Of a DNA stretch of 64,000 bases, positions 27,141-35,536 are shown one piece after another. The stretch is from JAJPHF01 sp035293805 (lineage in GTDB: Bacteria > Chloroflexota > UBA6077 > JAJPHF01), in the NCBI GenBank assembly GCA_035293805.1, contig DATGMD010000055.1, positions 1 through 64,000 on the forward strand, read 5' to 3'. The translations under genes and the position numbers were made by a program. Numbering within the stretch: position 1 is the stretch's first letter; the number at the start of each line of letters is the position of its first letter. Under the pieces are notes generated by a model that was not told where the DNA came from, made no database searches, and saw only the letters and a list, made by a program, of their open reading frames with translations.

Positions 27141-27289
27141 GGTAGGGCGGGGTCTCGTACCCCGCCGCCCGGCCGGCGTAGCCTACCGCCGGGCGGGACC
27201 GGCGCGAGGCGCGGACCTGTAGCCGGCCGTACCCATACCCGGCGCGTCCGGCGCGCACGAGGCGGCAGGGGACGAGCCCCTGCCCTACC
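27141..27289. repeat. Small palindromic element with GGTAGGGC termini
   Basis: A 149-base stretch bounded by GGTAGGGC (27141-27148) and its exact inverse GCCCTACC (27282-27289). It contains two hairpins (27146-27166 and 27264-27284). It fills most of the 218-base gap between E2 and the LLM gene. Confidence 0.5.
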
Positions 27290-27319
27290 TTATCAGGCGC
27301 AGCAGACAGGGGGCGTCAC

Positions 27320-28393
27320 ATGGAGTTCGGGCTGTTCTCCAACGGCCACCGGCACGGCAAGGTCGCCGCGCACGCCTATGAAGAAGACATGTTCGAGGTG
27401 GTGACGGCGGACAAGCTGGGGTTCCGCGAGGCGTGGCTGAGCGAGCACATCGGGCTGAACCGGCCCGACACGCTGCCGGCGCCGGAGCTGTTCATCTGCA
27501 AGGCGGCCGCGCTGACGAAGCGTATCCACCTGGGGCCGGCGGTGCGCCTGCTGCCACTCTACCACCCGATCGACGTGGCGACGACGGCGGCGGTGTGCGA
27601 CCACCTGACCGAGGGCCGCTACATGTTCGGCTTCGGCGGCGGCGGCCTGGGGCTCGGCAACATGGAGCAGCGCGGCACCACGGACGAGATGCGCCACCCG
27701 ATGATGCTGGAGGCGATCGAGCTGATCCTGCGCTGCTGGACGGCCGCCGAGCCGTTCGCGCACGAGGGGCGGTTCTGGCGGGGCAAGTGGATCAACGTGC
27801 AGCCGAAGCCGCTGCAGAAGCCGCACATGCCACTCGGCGTGGCCACGAACGACGAGACGTTCATTCGCATGGCGGCCGAGCGCGGCTACATGCTGCTGAT
27901 GAGCCACTACGACCCGCCGGCGCTGTTGCGGGAGAAGATGGAGCGGTACGTGCTGGCGGAGACGGCGGCGGGCCGGCGCCCCGAGCGCGGGCTGCTGCGC
28001 GTCTGCCGCCAAGTGTACGTGGCGCCGACCGATAAGCAGGCGCGCGAGGAGGCGCGGCCGGGCATGACGGTCGACATCGAGGAGCAGAAGATCGGCCGGC
28101 CGGCGCTGTATCGGCGCTACATCCCGGAGGGCGGCACGATCGCCGACGTGAGCTACGACTACCTGGTCGAGCGCGGGATGATCATCGTGGGCAGCCCGGA
28201 CACGGTCTGCGAGCGGATCAAGGCGCTGTACGACGCGACGGGCGGGTTCGGCGTGCTGCTGCTGACGGCGGGGCGCGATTGGAGCACGCGCGAGAGGCGG
28301 GCGCGGTCGCTGCGGCTGATCCGCGATCAGGTGGCACCCTACTTGGCAGACCTCGACCCGGACTCGCGGGGGGGCTACGCCGTCGGGTACTGA
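27320..28393 (+). CDS. LLM-class flavin-dependent oxidoreductase
   Basis: A 357-residue luciferase-like enzyme: MEFGLFSNGHRHG, WLSEHIGLNRP, HLGPAVRLLPLYHPIDVA and a long glycine loop FGFGGGGLGLGN, with NVQPKPLQKPHMPLGVA in the barrel. These are features of bacterial flavin monooxygenases of the LLM class. It probably oxidises an organic substrate using FMNH2, but F420 cannot be excluded. ATG 27320 follows AGGGGGCG. A MITE-like element begins 24 bases after its stop. Confidence 0.82.
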   Translation: MEFGLFSNGHRHGKVAAHAYEEDMFEVVTADKLGFREAWLSEHIGLNRPDTLPAPELFICKAAALTKRIHLGPAVRLLPLYHPIDVATTAAVCDHLTEGRYMFGFGGGGLGLGNMEQRGTTDEMRHPMMLEAIELILRCWTAAEPFAHEGRFWRGKWINVQPKPLQKPHMPLGVATNDETFIRMAAERGYMLLMSHYDPPALLREKMERYVLAETAAGRRPERGLLRVCRQVYVAPTDKQAREEARPGMTVDIEEQKIGRPALYRRYIPEGGTIADVSYDYLVERGMIIVGSPDTVCERIKALYDATGGFGVLLLTAGRDWSTRERRARSLRLIRDQVAPYLADLDPDSRGGYAVGY

Positions 28394-28417
28394 GTTCGCG
28401 CAACTCTCACCGGCCTC

Positions 28418-28565
28418 TACAGCGGTTTGCAGCAAGACTGAGCGGTCGGCTGGCGCCGGGGCGGCGGCAGTGGCGCTTGCCGTATTCCGCGCCACAGGCC
28501 GCGGGCGGGCATAAAACCCGCCCCTACGACATGCCGGCTACTCATCTGGCGCGCAAACGGCTCTA
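28418..28565 (+). repeat. MITE-like element, copy 1 (148 bp)
   Basis: Terminal sequences TACAGCGGTTTGC (28418-28430) and GCAAACGGCTCTA (28553-28565) are inverted repeats matching at 11 of 13 positions. Inside is a 7-bp GGGCGGG/CCCGCCC hairpin (28503-28523). A longer relative with identical termini lies at 37478-37702. No coding capacity. Confidence 0.65.
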
Positions 28566-28649
28566 ATGTGCTTCCGCCGAACGCCGCGCTACCATATGTG
28601 TAGAGCTGCCTCCCCGGCAGCGACGAGCACCCCCGGAAGAGGTCAGCCC

Positions 28650-29402
28650 ATGCTACCCGCTCCGCTTATCCTGGTCGCGGAAGACGACTCGTACGTCCGC
28701 GACTTCCTGGTCACGCTGCTGGAGTCCGAAGGGTACCGCGTGGACAGCGTGGCCAGTGGCCCCGCCGCCCTGGCGCGCGGCCAGGCCGGCGACGTCGATC
28801 TGATCGTGCTCGACCGGGGCTTGCCCGGCCTCGACGGGCTGACGGTGTGCGAGCGCCTCGCCACCCAGCCCGGCCGCCAGCCGGCGATCATCATGGTCAC
28901 GGCATTCACACATGCTGACCAGCGACTGGAGGGCTTTGCGGCCGGCGTGGACGACTACGTAACCAAGCCCTTCAGCCCCGGCGAGCTGGTGGCGCGCATC
29001 GAGAGCGTGCTGCGGCGAACGGCCCGGGCGAGCGCCGGGCCGGCGCCGCTGCGGATCGACGAGCGGCTGCAGATCGACTTCCCCGAGCACCAGGTCCTGG
29101 TAGACGGCCAACCGATCGACCTCAAGCCCACCGAGGCGAGCTTGCTGCGCGTGCTGGTGGAGCGGGCCGATCAGGTGGTGCCGCTCGAGGCGATCCTGAC
29201 GGAGGTATGGGGCCCCGCGTACGTGGACTCGCCGCACTACGTCCACTTGTACGTGAACTACCTGCGCCGCAAGATCGAGCCGGACCCGCGGGCGCCGCGG
29301 TACATCCTGACGCAGCGCGGCATAGGCTATCGGTTTGCGATGCCGGTCCCCGCGTCGTCCCGCCGGCGTGCGGCCCGGGCTGAGGGAGCGGCGACGAGGT
29401 AG
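28650..29402 (+). CDS. OmpR/PhoB-family response regulator
   Basis: A 250-residue two-domain regulator. The receiver (residues ~5-120) has the acidic pair AEDD, phospho-acceptor in VLDRGLPGLDG and TKPFSPGELVARI. The C-terminal winged helix (~140-235) has LKPTEASLLRVLVERAD and the recognition region VYVNYLRRKIE-like sequence HLYVNYLRRKIEPD, ending RGIGYRF. ATG 28650 has GGAAGAGG upstream. No cognate kinase is immediately adjacent; the two kinases at 30827 and 34283 are candidates. Confidence 0.88.
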   Translation: MLPAPLILVAEDDSYVRDFLVTLLESEGYRVDSVASGPAALARGQAGDVDLIVLDRGLPGLDGLTVCERLATQPGRQPAIIMVTAFTHADQRLEGFAAGVDDYVTKPFSPGELVARIESVLRRTARASAGPAPLRIDERLQIDFPEHQVLVDGQPIDLKPTEASLLRVLVERADQVVPLEAILTEVWGPAYVDSPHYVHLYVNYLRRKIEPDPRAPRYILTQRGIGYRFAMPVPASSRRRAARAEGAATR

Positions 29403-29438
29403 GGCAGCGGCCACGAGGCGGCCGGCTGGCCGCAAGGC

Positions 29439-29543
29439 TCACCCGCCCTGTCTGCCGTTGGGAGCGAGCAAGCGATCGTACTCGCCGCGGATCAGCCGGT
29501 AGCACTCACAGGCCGCGGCCTCCAATGCCGGGCGGTTGCTCAC
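29439..29543 (-). CDS. Possible small protein downstream of CheB
   Basis: A 34-codon frame starting GTG 29543, 24 bases after the CheB stop: SNRPALEAAACECYRLIRGEYDRL... It reads as a charged amphipathic helix with a Cys-x-Cys. There is no convincing ribosome site, so it may be chance. Confidence 0.25.
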   Translation of the reverse strand: MSNRPALEAAACECYRLIRGEYDRLLAPNGRQGG

Positions 29544-29567
29544 GGTGAGGATACGGCGGCGGCCCGG

Positions 29568-30626
29568 TCAGTCGGGAGACGCCTCCTCGGCCCGAGCGAC
29601 CTCGTTGGTCACCGTCTCGACGGTAGCGACGCTGGGGAGACTCTCGTCGTCTACCAGCAGGGCGCGGCGGATGACGGCCGCGCGCTGGCGGGCGTCCTCC
29701 TCCTGCTCGGCGAAGCGCACGGCGGCCAGCTGGTAGCCGCGGGCGTTCGACTGCTGGACCAGGCGGGCCGCGAGGGACGCCTTCTCCTCCAGCGCGCGCA
29801 GCGCCGCCCAGAGGGCCGCCTCCACCATGCCGGCCTGGCCGGCGAGGAGGCTCTCGGCCGTGTAGGCGTGGCCCACGCGGCAGCGGTAGCGCAGCAGCTC
29901 GCCGTCGCGCAGCTCCCACAGAGAGCCGGAGCACTCCGGGCAGGTGTAAACGGACGGCGCCCCGGGGTAGTCGCCGCGGTTCAGCCGCTCCATGCTAAGC
30001 TCGGCGGCGCGGATCTCCTCCGCCAGCTCGCCAGAGGGGGCGGGGACTTCCTCCGGCACCTGCTCGCGGGCCAGGCGGGTCAGCATAGCCGGCATGTCGC
30101 GCACGGGCAGCACCTGGTCGACGACGACGTGCTCGAGCGCGCTCTGGGGCATGCCCGGGTAGCGCGCGTCGGCCGGCTGCTGGACGACGGCGAGGCCGCC
30201 GCGGCGCTTGATCGCCAGCAGGCCCGCGGTGCCGTCGTCGAGGGTGCCGGAGAGGACGACGCCGATGACGCGCGGGCCGTAGACCTGGGCGGCGGTGCGG
30301 AAGAGCACGTCGACGGACGGCCGGTGGCCGTTCTCGCGCGGGCCGGCCACCAGGCGCAGGCGGCCGGGCTCGACGACGAGGTGGCTGTCGGGCGGCGCGA
30401 CGTAGACGTGGCCGTGGCGCAGCAGCTCGCCGTCGCGCGCGTGGACCGTGGGCAGCACGCCCGCGCGGCCGAGGATCTGCGGCAGCAGGCTGGTGCTGTC
30501 GGCGGGCAGGTGGAGGACGATACAGACCGCGGCGGGAATGCTGCGGGGCAGCCCGCGCACCAGCTCGGCCAACGCCTCGACGCCACCCGCGGACGCCCCG
30601 ACGACGATCAGATCGTGCCCTGGCAT
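29568..30626 (-). CDS. Stand-alone CheB-type protein-glutamate methylesterase
   Basis: A 352-residue protein with an N-terminal CheB catalytic domain: VVGASAGGVEAL (nucleophile Ser at about 12), VLHLP (His) and SGTLDDGTAG (Asp). No receiver domain precedes it, unlike chemotaxis CheB. After residue ~220 it has a CPECSG zinc-knuckle-like site, a second Cys (RYRCRVGHAY) and a helical tail. ATG 30626 has GAGGAGGG 3-4 bases upstream. It is divergent from a CheB-CheR-kinase hybrid, and no CheA, CheW or MCP is present, so a signalling role outside flagellar chemotaxis is likely. Confidence 0.83.
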   Translation of the reverse strand: MPGHDLIVVGASAGGVEALAELVRGLPRSIPAAVCIVLHLPADSTSLLPQILGRAGVLPTVHARDGELLRHGHVYVAPPDSHLVVEPGRLRLVAGPRENGHRPSVDVLFRTAAQVYGPRVIGVVLSGTLDDGTAGLLAIKRRGGLAVVQQPADARYPGMPQSALEHVVVDQVLPVRDMPAMLTRLAREQVPEEVPAPSGELAEEIRAAELSMERLNRGDYPGAPSVYTCPECSGSLWELRDGELLRYRCRVGHAYTAESLLAGQAGMVEAALWAALRALEEKASLAARLVQQSNARGYQLAAVRFAEQEEDARQRAAVIRRALLVDDESLPSVATVETVTNEVARAEEASPD

Positions 30627-30640
30627 CGCACCCTCCTCAA

Positions 30641-30656
30641 CTTAGACAGCTCTAAG
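30641..30656. promoter_or_regulatory. Palindrome in the CheB / CheB-CheR divergent region
   Basis: CTTAGA - CAGC - TCTAAG is a perfect 6-bp inverted repeat 15 bases upstream of the CheB start. It could be an operator for a dimeric regulator or a short RNA hairpin. The divergent genes share this 200-base region. Confidence 0.3.
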
Positions 30657-30826
30657 AACTGCCCCTGTCTTGGGCGCCGCCGCTTGACGGTTGCTTGCGG
30701 GCGGCATTCAGAATGCTAATATAGGGGCGCACCGCCCCCCCGTGAACCGCGCGCGTCAGTGCAGAAAATATGCCGACTGCCGGCGGGAAGGAGGGGGCAG
30801 CATCTCAGGTGCAGGAGGGCAGGGCC

Positions 30827-33800
30827 ATGCAAACGGAGACGCCACCGGTGCGGCAGCTCGTGGTCGTCGGCGCCTCCGCGGGCGGCGTCGAGGCGCTGTC
30901 CACGCTGGTCTCGACGCTGCCGACCGACTTCCCGGCGCCGGTCGTCATTGCCCAGCACCTTGACCGCAACCGTGTCAGCCACCTGGAGGAGATCCTGTCT
31001 CGCCGCAGCACGCTGCCGGTGCGGACGGTGCTCGACGTCCAGCCGCTCCGGGCGGGCATCGTGTACGTCGTGCCGGCCGACCACGACGTCGAGATCAGCG
31101 ATCACCACGTGGGCATACGGACGGGCGCCGCGGGCGGGCCGAAACCGTCGGTGGACCTGCTGCTCGGCACGGCGGCCCAGGTCTTCGGCGAGGAGCTGTA
31201 CGCGGTCATCCTCACGGGGACGGGCTCGGACGGCGCGAACGGCGCGCGGCTCGTGAAGGAGGCGGGGGGCACGGTCGTCATCCAGAACCCGGAGACGGCG
31301 AGCTTCCCCGGCATGCCGCTGTCGCTGGCGCCGACGACGGTAGACATCGTCGCGGACCTGGACGCCATCGGGCCGCTGCTCCACGACCTGCTGGTCGGCT
31401 CCTACGCGCCGCCGTCGCCCGAGGCCGACCGCCGCATGCGGGCGCTGCTGGAGCAGCTTCGCAAGGAGAGCGGCATCGACTTCAGCCGCTACCGGCAGCC
31501 CACGATTCAGCGCCGGCTACGGCGGCGCATGGCCGACACCGGGCGCGAGACGCTGGACGAGTACCTGCGCTTCCTGCAGCGGCATCCCGAGGAGTACCAG
31601 CGGCTGGCCGACAGCTTCCTGATCAAGGTGACGGACTTCTTCCGCGACCCCGAGCTGTTCGCGGTGCTGCGCGAGCGTATCCTGCCGGAGCTGATCGCGG
31701 AGGCGCGCGGCCGCGGCAACGAGCTGCGCCTGTGGTCGGCCGGCGCCGCGACGGGCGAGGAAGCGTACTCGCTGGCGATCCTGCTGGCCGACCTGCTGGG
31801 CGACGAGCTAGAGGACTTCAGCGTGCGGGTGTTCGCGACCGACGTGAACAGTGCGGCGATCGACTTCGCGCGGCGCGGCGTGTACCCGCCCGGCGCCCTC
31901 CACAACGTGGCGCCCGAGCTGCTGCACCGCTACTTCATCCCGGTTGACGGCAGCTACGAGATCAAGAAGCTGGTGCGCCGCTTCGTGGTCTTCGGCCAGC
32001 ACGACCTGGCGCAACGCTCGCCGTTCCCGCGCATCGACCTGCTGCTGTGCCGCAACGTGCTGATCTACTTCACGCCGGAGCTGCAGCGCCGCGTGCTGCA
32101 GCTCTTCGCCTTCGCGCTGCGCACGGGCGGCCGGCTGGTCCTGGGCAAGTCGGAGGCGACCAGCGGGCTGGCGGAATACTTCGTGCTGGAAGAGCCGCGC
32201 CTGAAGATCTACCGCCGCCAGGGCGAGCGGATGCTGATCGCGCCGACGCCGATCCGCGACCGCGCGCCGCTGCCGCCGCCGCTCCCGCCCGCCCGCAGCG
32301 AGCACGGCTCGGGCGTACGCCTGCCGCCGCCCGTGGTGCCCCTCCGGCCGCCGGCCGAGTCCGGGGGCGAGCGCCTGCTGCAAGACCTGCCGGTCGGTGT
32401 GGTGGTCGTGGACCGCCATTACGACGTGCAGGCGATCAACAGCGTGGCGCGGCGGCTCCTGGCGATCCACACGCCGGCGATCGGCGAGGACTTAGTACAC
32501 CTGGCGCGGCGCATGGACTCGGAGCGGCTGCGGACGGTGATCGACCAGGCGTTGCAGGGCGTGCAGGCGGTCGAGCGCATCGCGGTGAAGTCGCTCGACG
32601 CCGCCCCCGACGGGATACGCCACCTGGAGGTGACCTGCTTCCCGCAGCAGACGACGTCGCCGGCCGACTCCGTGGACCGCGTGGTGATCATCGTCTCCGA
32701 GCTAGCGGCGCCCGCCGAGCCGCCGCCCACGCGGCCGACGGCGGAGCCGCAAGCCGAGCTGGAGCGCCTCGTCCGCAGCCTGGAGGCGCTGGAGACCGGC
32801 GCTGCCGAGCCCGCCACGCGCGCGGCGGCGCTCGCCGAGACGCGGGCGGCCGTGGCCGGCATCCGCCAGGAGCTGGAGCGCCTCACCGGCCTGGTGACCG
32901 ACCTGAGCGCCAGCCGCCAGGAGCTGCTGGCGGCGAACCAGGAGCTGACGACCGCGAACGCCGAGCTGCGCACGCACAACGAGGAGCTGCTCGTCGGGAA
33001 CGAGGAGGCGCAGGCGGCGCTCGAGGAGATCGAGACGCTCAACGAAGAGCAGCAGGCGACGAACGAAGAGCTAGAGACGCTGAACGAAGAGCTGCAGGCG
33101 ACCATCGAGGAGCTGAACACGGCGAACGACGACCTGGAGGCGCGCGGCGTGCAGCTCCAGGAGACCGCCGCGGCGTTCGAGGCCGAGCGGTCGCGGCTGG
33201 CCGCCGTCCTGAGCGGCATGAGCGACGCGGTGCTGGTGGTCGATCGGGAGGGGCAAACCATTCTGGCCAACGCCGCCTACGAGCGGCTGCTGACCGAGGA
33301 CGGCGCCGAGCTACCGCCGCTGGACGAGCACGGGCAGCCGCTGCCGGCGGAGGCGACGCCGCGCCAGCGCGCGGCGCGCGGCGAGACGTTCGAGACGCCG
33401 TTCACCGTCGTCGCGGCGGGCGGCGCGCACCGCTGGTTCGAGGCGCGGGGCCAGCCGATCCAGAGCGCGGGGCAGGAGGGCGGCATCCTCGTCATTCGCG
33501 ACATCAGCGAGCGCAGCTTCCTGCGGCAGCAAACGGAGTCGCTGGCGCTGGTGAGTCACGAGCTGCGCACGCCGCTGACGGCGATCGTCGGCAACTTGCA
33601 GCTCCTGCTGCGGCAGCCGGCGAGCGAGGCCGAGCCCGCGCGCCTGCGGCAGTATGCCGCGACGAGCCTGCAGCAGGCGCGGCTGCTGGCGCGGCTGATC
33701 GACGACCTCGCCGACTTCGTGCGCCTGCAAGAAGACCGCTTCCGCCTGGAGCTGGCGCCGGTCGACCTCGGCCCGCTGGTGGCCGAGCTGGTGGAGATCG

Positions 33801-34219
33801 CGCGGCTGCAGACGACGGGGCAGACGATCCGCTACGAGCCGCCGGCAGAGCCGCTGGTGGTCGAGGGCGACGCCCGGCGCTTGCAGCAGGTGGGGCTGAA
33901 CCTGTTGACGAACGCGATCAAGTACGCGGCGGGCACCGAGTTCATCGACGTGGGGCTGCGGCGCATCAACGGCCACGCCGAGCTGACGGTGCAGGACTAC
34001 GGCCCGGGCATCCCCGCCGCCGACCAGCCGAACGTCTTCTCGCGCTTCTACCAGGCGGCCGGCGCGGACAGCCGCGCGCGCGGCGGGCTCGGGCTAGGGC
34101 TGTACATCTGCCGCGCCATCGTGGAGGCGCACGGCGGCACGATCGACCTGCGCTCGCGGGAGGGCGAGGGGGCGACGTTCACGGTGCGGCTGCCGCTGCG
34201 TCCGGCGTCCGAGGCGTAG
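30827..34219 (+). CDS. CheB-CheR-PAS-coiled coil-PAS-histidine kinase hybrid
   Basis: An 1130-residue soluble multidomain sensor. CheB methylesterase (residues ~8-190): GASAGGVEAL, QHLDRN, GTGSDGANG. CheR methyltransferase (~200-460): LWSAGAATGEEAYSLAI SAM site and LLCRNVLIYFTPE. A PAS domain (~515-620) and a long heptad coiled coil (~640-780) of NEEL/LNEE repeats follow, then a second PAS (~790-900). The kinase has VSHELRTPLTAIVGN, NLLTNAIKYAAG, DYGPGIP and GLGLGLYICR. ATG 30827 has GGAGG 10 bases upstream; ATG 30770 is possible but poorly supported. This layout is known in many bacteria, but its signals are largely unknown. Confidence 0.88.
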   Translation: MQTETPPVRQLVVVGASAGGVEALSTLVSTLPTDFPAPVVIAQHLDRNRVSHLEEILSRRSTLPVRTVLDVQPLRAGIVYVVPADHDVEISDHHVGIRTGAAGGPKPSVDLLLGTAAQVFGEELYAVILTGTGSDGANGARLVKEAGGTVVIQNPETASFPGMPLSLAPTTVDIVADLDAIGPLLHDLLVGSYAPPSPEADRRMRALLEQLRKESGIDFSRYRQPTIQRRLRRRMADTGRETLDEYLRFLQRHPEEYQRLADSFLIKVTDFFRDPELFAVLRERILPELIAEARGRGNELRLWSAGAATGEEAYSLAILLADLLGDELEDFSVRVFATDVNSAAIDFARRGVYPPGALHNVAPELLHRYFIPVDGSYEIKKLVRRFVVFGQHDLAQRSPFPRIDLLLCRNVLIYFTPELQRRVLQLFAFALRTGGRLVLGKSEATSGLAEYFVLEEPRLKIYRRQGERMLIAPTPIRDRAPLPPPLPPARSEHGSGVRLPPPVVPLRPPAESGGERLLQDLPVGVVVVDRHYDVQAINSVARRLLAIHTPAIGEDLVHLARRMDSERLRTVIDQALQGVQAVERIAVKSLDAAPDGIRHLEVTCFPQQTTSPADSVDRVVIIVSELAAPAEPPPTRPTAEPQAELERLVRSLEALETGAAEPATRAAALAETRAAVAGIRQELERLTGLVTDLSASRQELLAANQELTTANAELRTHNEELLVGNEEAQAALEEIETLNEEQQATNEELETLNEELQATIEELNTANDDLEARGVQLQETAAAFEAERSRLAAVLSGMSDAVLVVDREGQTILANAAYERLLTEDGAELPPLDEHGQPLPAEATPRQRAARGETFETPFTVVAAGGAHRWFEARGQPIQSAGQEGGILVIRDISERSFLRQQTESLALVSHELRTPLTAIVGNLQLLLRQPASEAEPARLRQYAATSLQQARLLARLIDDLADFVRLQEDRFRLELAPVDLGPLVAELVEIARLQTTGQTIRYEPPAEPLVVEGDARRLQQVGLNLLTNAIKYAAGTEFIDVGLRRINGHAELTVQDYGPGIPAADQPNVFSRFYQAAGADSRARGGLGLGLYICRAIVEAHGGTIDLRSREGEGATFTVRLPLRPASEA

Positions 34220-34282
34220 CGCTTCGATGCGGTGCGGCACGGCGTTTGCGGGATGCGCAGAAACCACGACGGAGAGCGCGCG

Positions 34283-35380
34283 GTGTCGACAGAGGCGCCC
34301 CGCACGGCCCTTCCGAAGTCGCAGGCCGAGGCGCTGGAGCTGGCGACGGCCTGGCTGCTCACCGACTTCGCGGGCGTCATCCGCGAGCTGAACCCCGCCG
34401 CCGCGGAGCTGCTGGGCGGGGTGCCCGCGTTCCTGCTGGGCAAACCGCTGCTGGTCTTCTTCCCGCCTGACAGCTCCACCCCCTTGCTCCGCCACCTGGT
34501 GGCCGCCCGGCGCGCGGACCACGAATGGACAATGCGCCTCGTCCCGTGGCGCGGGCCTGCCGTGGAGATGCGCCTGACCGCCGGCCCGGTGTGGAGCGAC
34601 GTCCGCGGCGTGGGCGAGCTGGCGTGGACGCTGGAGCCAACGGGCGCCCAGGCGATACCCGCCACGCCGCTGGCGCCGGACGCGGCGCGCCCTCACGAGG
34701 CGGAGACGCTGCGGCGGGTGTTCCTCTCGGCGATGTCGCACGAGCTGCTGACGCCGCTGGCGATCATCCAGGGGCACGCGGAGACGCTGCGCTACCCCGG
34801 CGTGCGGGCCGACCAGGAGCAGGTCGACCGGGCGCTGGCGGCCATCGACGACGAGACGGCCCGCCTGCGGCGCCTGGTGCAGAACGTGATCGATACGACA
34901 CGGGCCAGCGCGGGCGAGCTGGCGATCGCCCCGGCCCCGGCCAGCCTGGCCCCGCTCGTCACACGCGTGGTGTCGCGCTTCACGGCGCGCTCCCGCCGCC
35001 ACCGCTTCATCAACGCCGTGCCCGCCGCCTTGCCGCCCGTCCTGGCCGACCTGGACCGCCTGGAGAGCGTGCTGTACAACCTGCTCGACAACGCGCTGAA
35101 GTACTCGCCACGCGGCGGGGAGATCCGCGTGGGCGCCGTGGCGCGTGCGGCCGAGGTCGAGGTCAGCGTGGAGGACGATGGGATCGGCATCGCGCCGGAG
35201 GAGGCCACACACGTCTTCGCCCCCTATTACCGCGCGCCGCCGCACCGCGCGCACACGCAGGGGAGCGGCCTGGGGCTGTACCTGGCAAAAGTGGTGATCG
35301 ACGCGCACGGCGGGCGGATCTGGATCGCGCGCCGGGCCAAGGGCGGCACGGCCGTCCGCTTCACGCTGCCGCTCGCCTGA
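34283..35380 (+). CDS. PAS-domain histidine kinase
   Basis: A 365-residue soluble kinase. A PAS-like domain (residues ~15-125; DFAGVIRELNPAAAELLG) precedes the dimerisation helix with MSHELLTPLAIIQGH. The ATPase domain has NLLDNALKYSPRGGEI, EDDGIGIAPE and GSGLGLYLAKVVIDAHGG. I use GTG 34283, with GGAGAG 6 bases upstream; in-frame GTG 34232 and ATG 34253 are alternatives. It follows the CheB-CheR-kinase hybrid by 63 bases and is probably co-transcribed. Confidence 0.83.
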   Translation: MSTEAPRTALPKSQAEALELATAWLLTDFAGVIRELNPAAAELLGGVPAFLLGKPLLVFFPPDSSTPLLRHLVAARRADHEWTMRLVPWRGPAVEMRLTAGPVWSDVRGVGELAWTLEPTGAQAIPATPLAPDAARPHEAETLRRVFLSAMSHELLTPLAIIQGHAETLRYPGVRADQEQVDRALAAIDDETARLRRLVQNVIDTTRASAGELAIAPAPASLAPLVTRVVSRFTARSRRHRFINAVPAALPPVLADLDRLESVLYNLLDNALKYSPRGGEIRVGAVARAAEVEVSVEDDGIGIAPEEATHVFAPYYRAPPHRAHTQGSGLGLYLAKVVIDAHGGRIWIARRAKGGTAVRFTLPLA

Positions 35381-35536
35381 CGAGCGCGGCGGCCGGTGCC
35401 TGGAAGAGCGCTCACGGCCCTACCGTCGTCCCCCATCCCATTCACAGCTGGTGATGCGCCGGCCCGGCGGCGCGCGCGCCGCCGGGCTGCGCGCTGGCAC
35501 TGACTCTGCGTTCCTGGCCGCTTGCGGGAGGACGCG

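Noticed and set aside
32047..34470. 807-codon plus-strand open frame
   Set aside because: Out-of-frame shadow of the CheB-CheR-kinase hybrid; Gly/Ala/Arg-rich without motifs.
34094..35308. 404-codon minus-strand open frame
   Set aside because: Antisense to the PAS kinase; no ribosome site or motifs.
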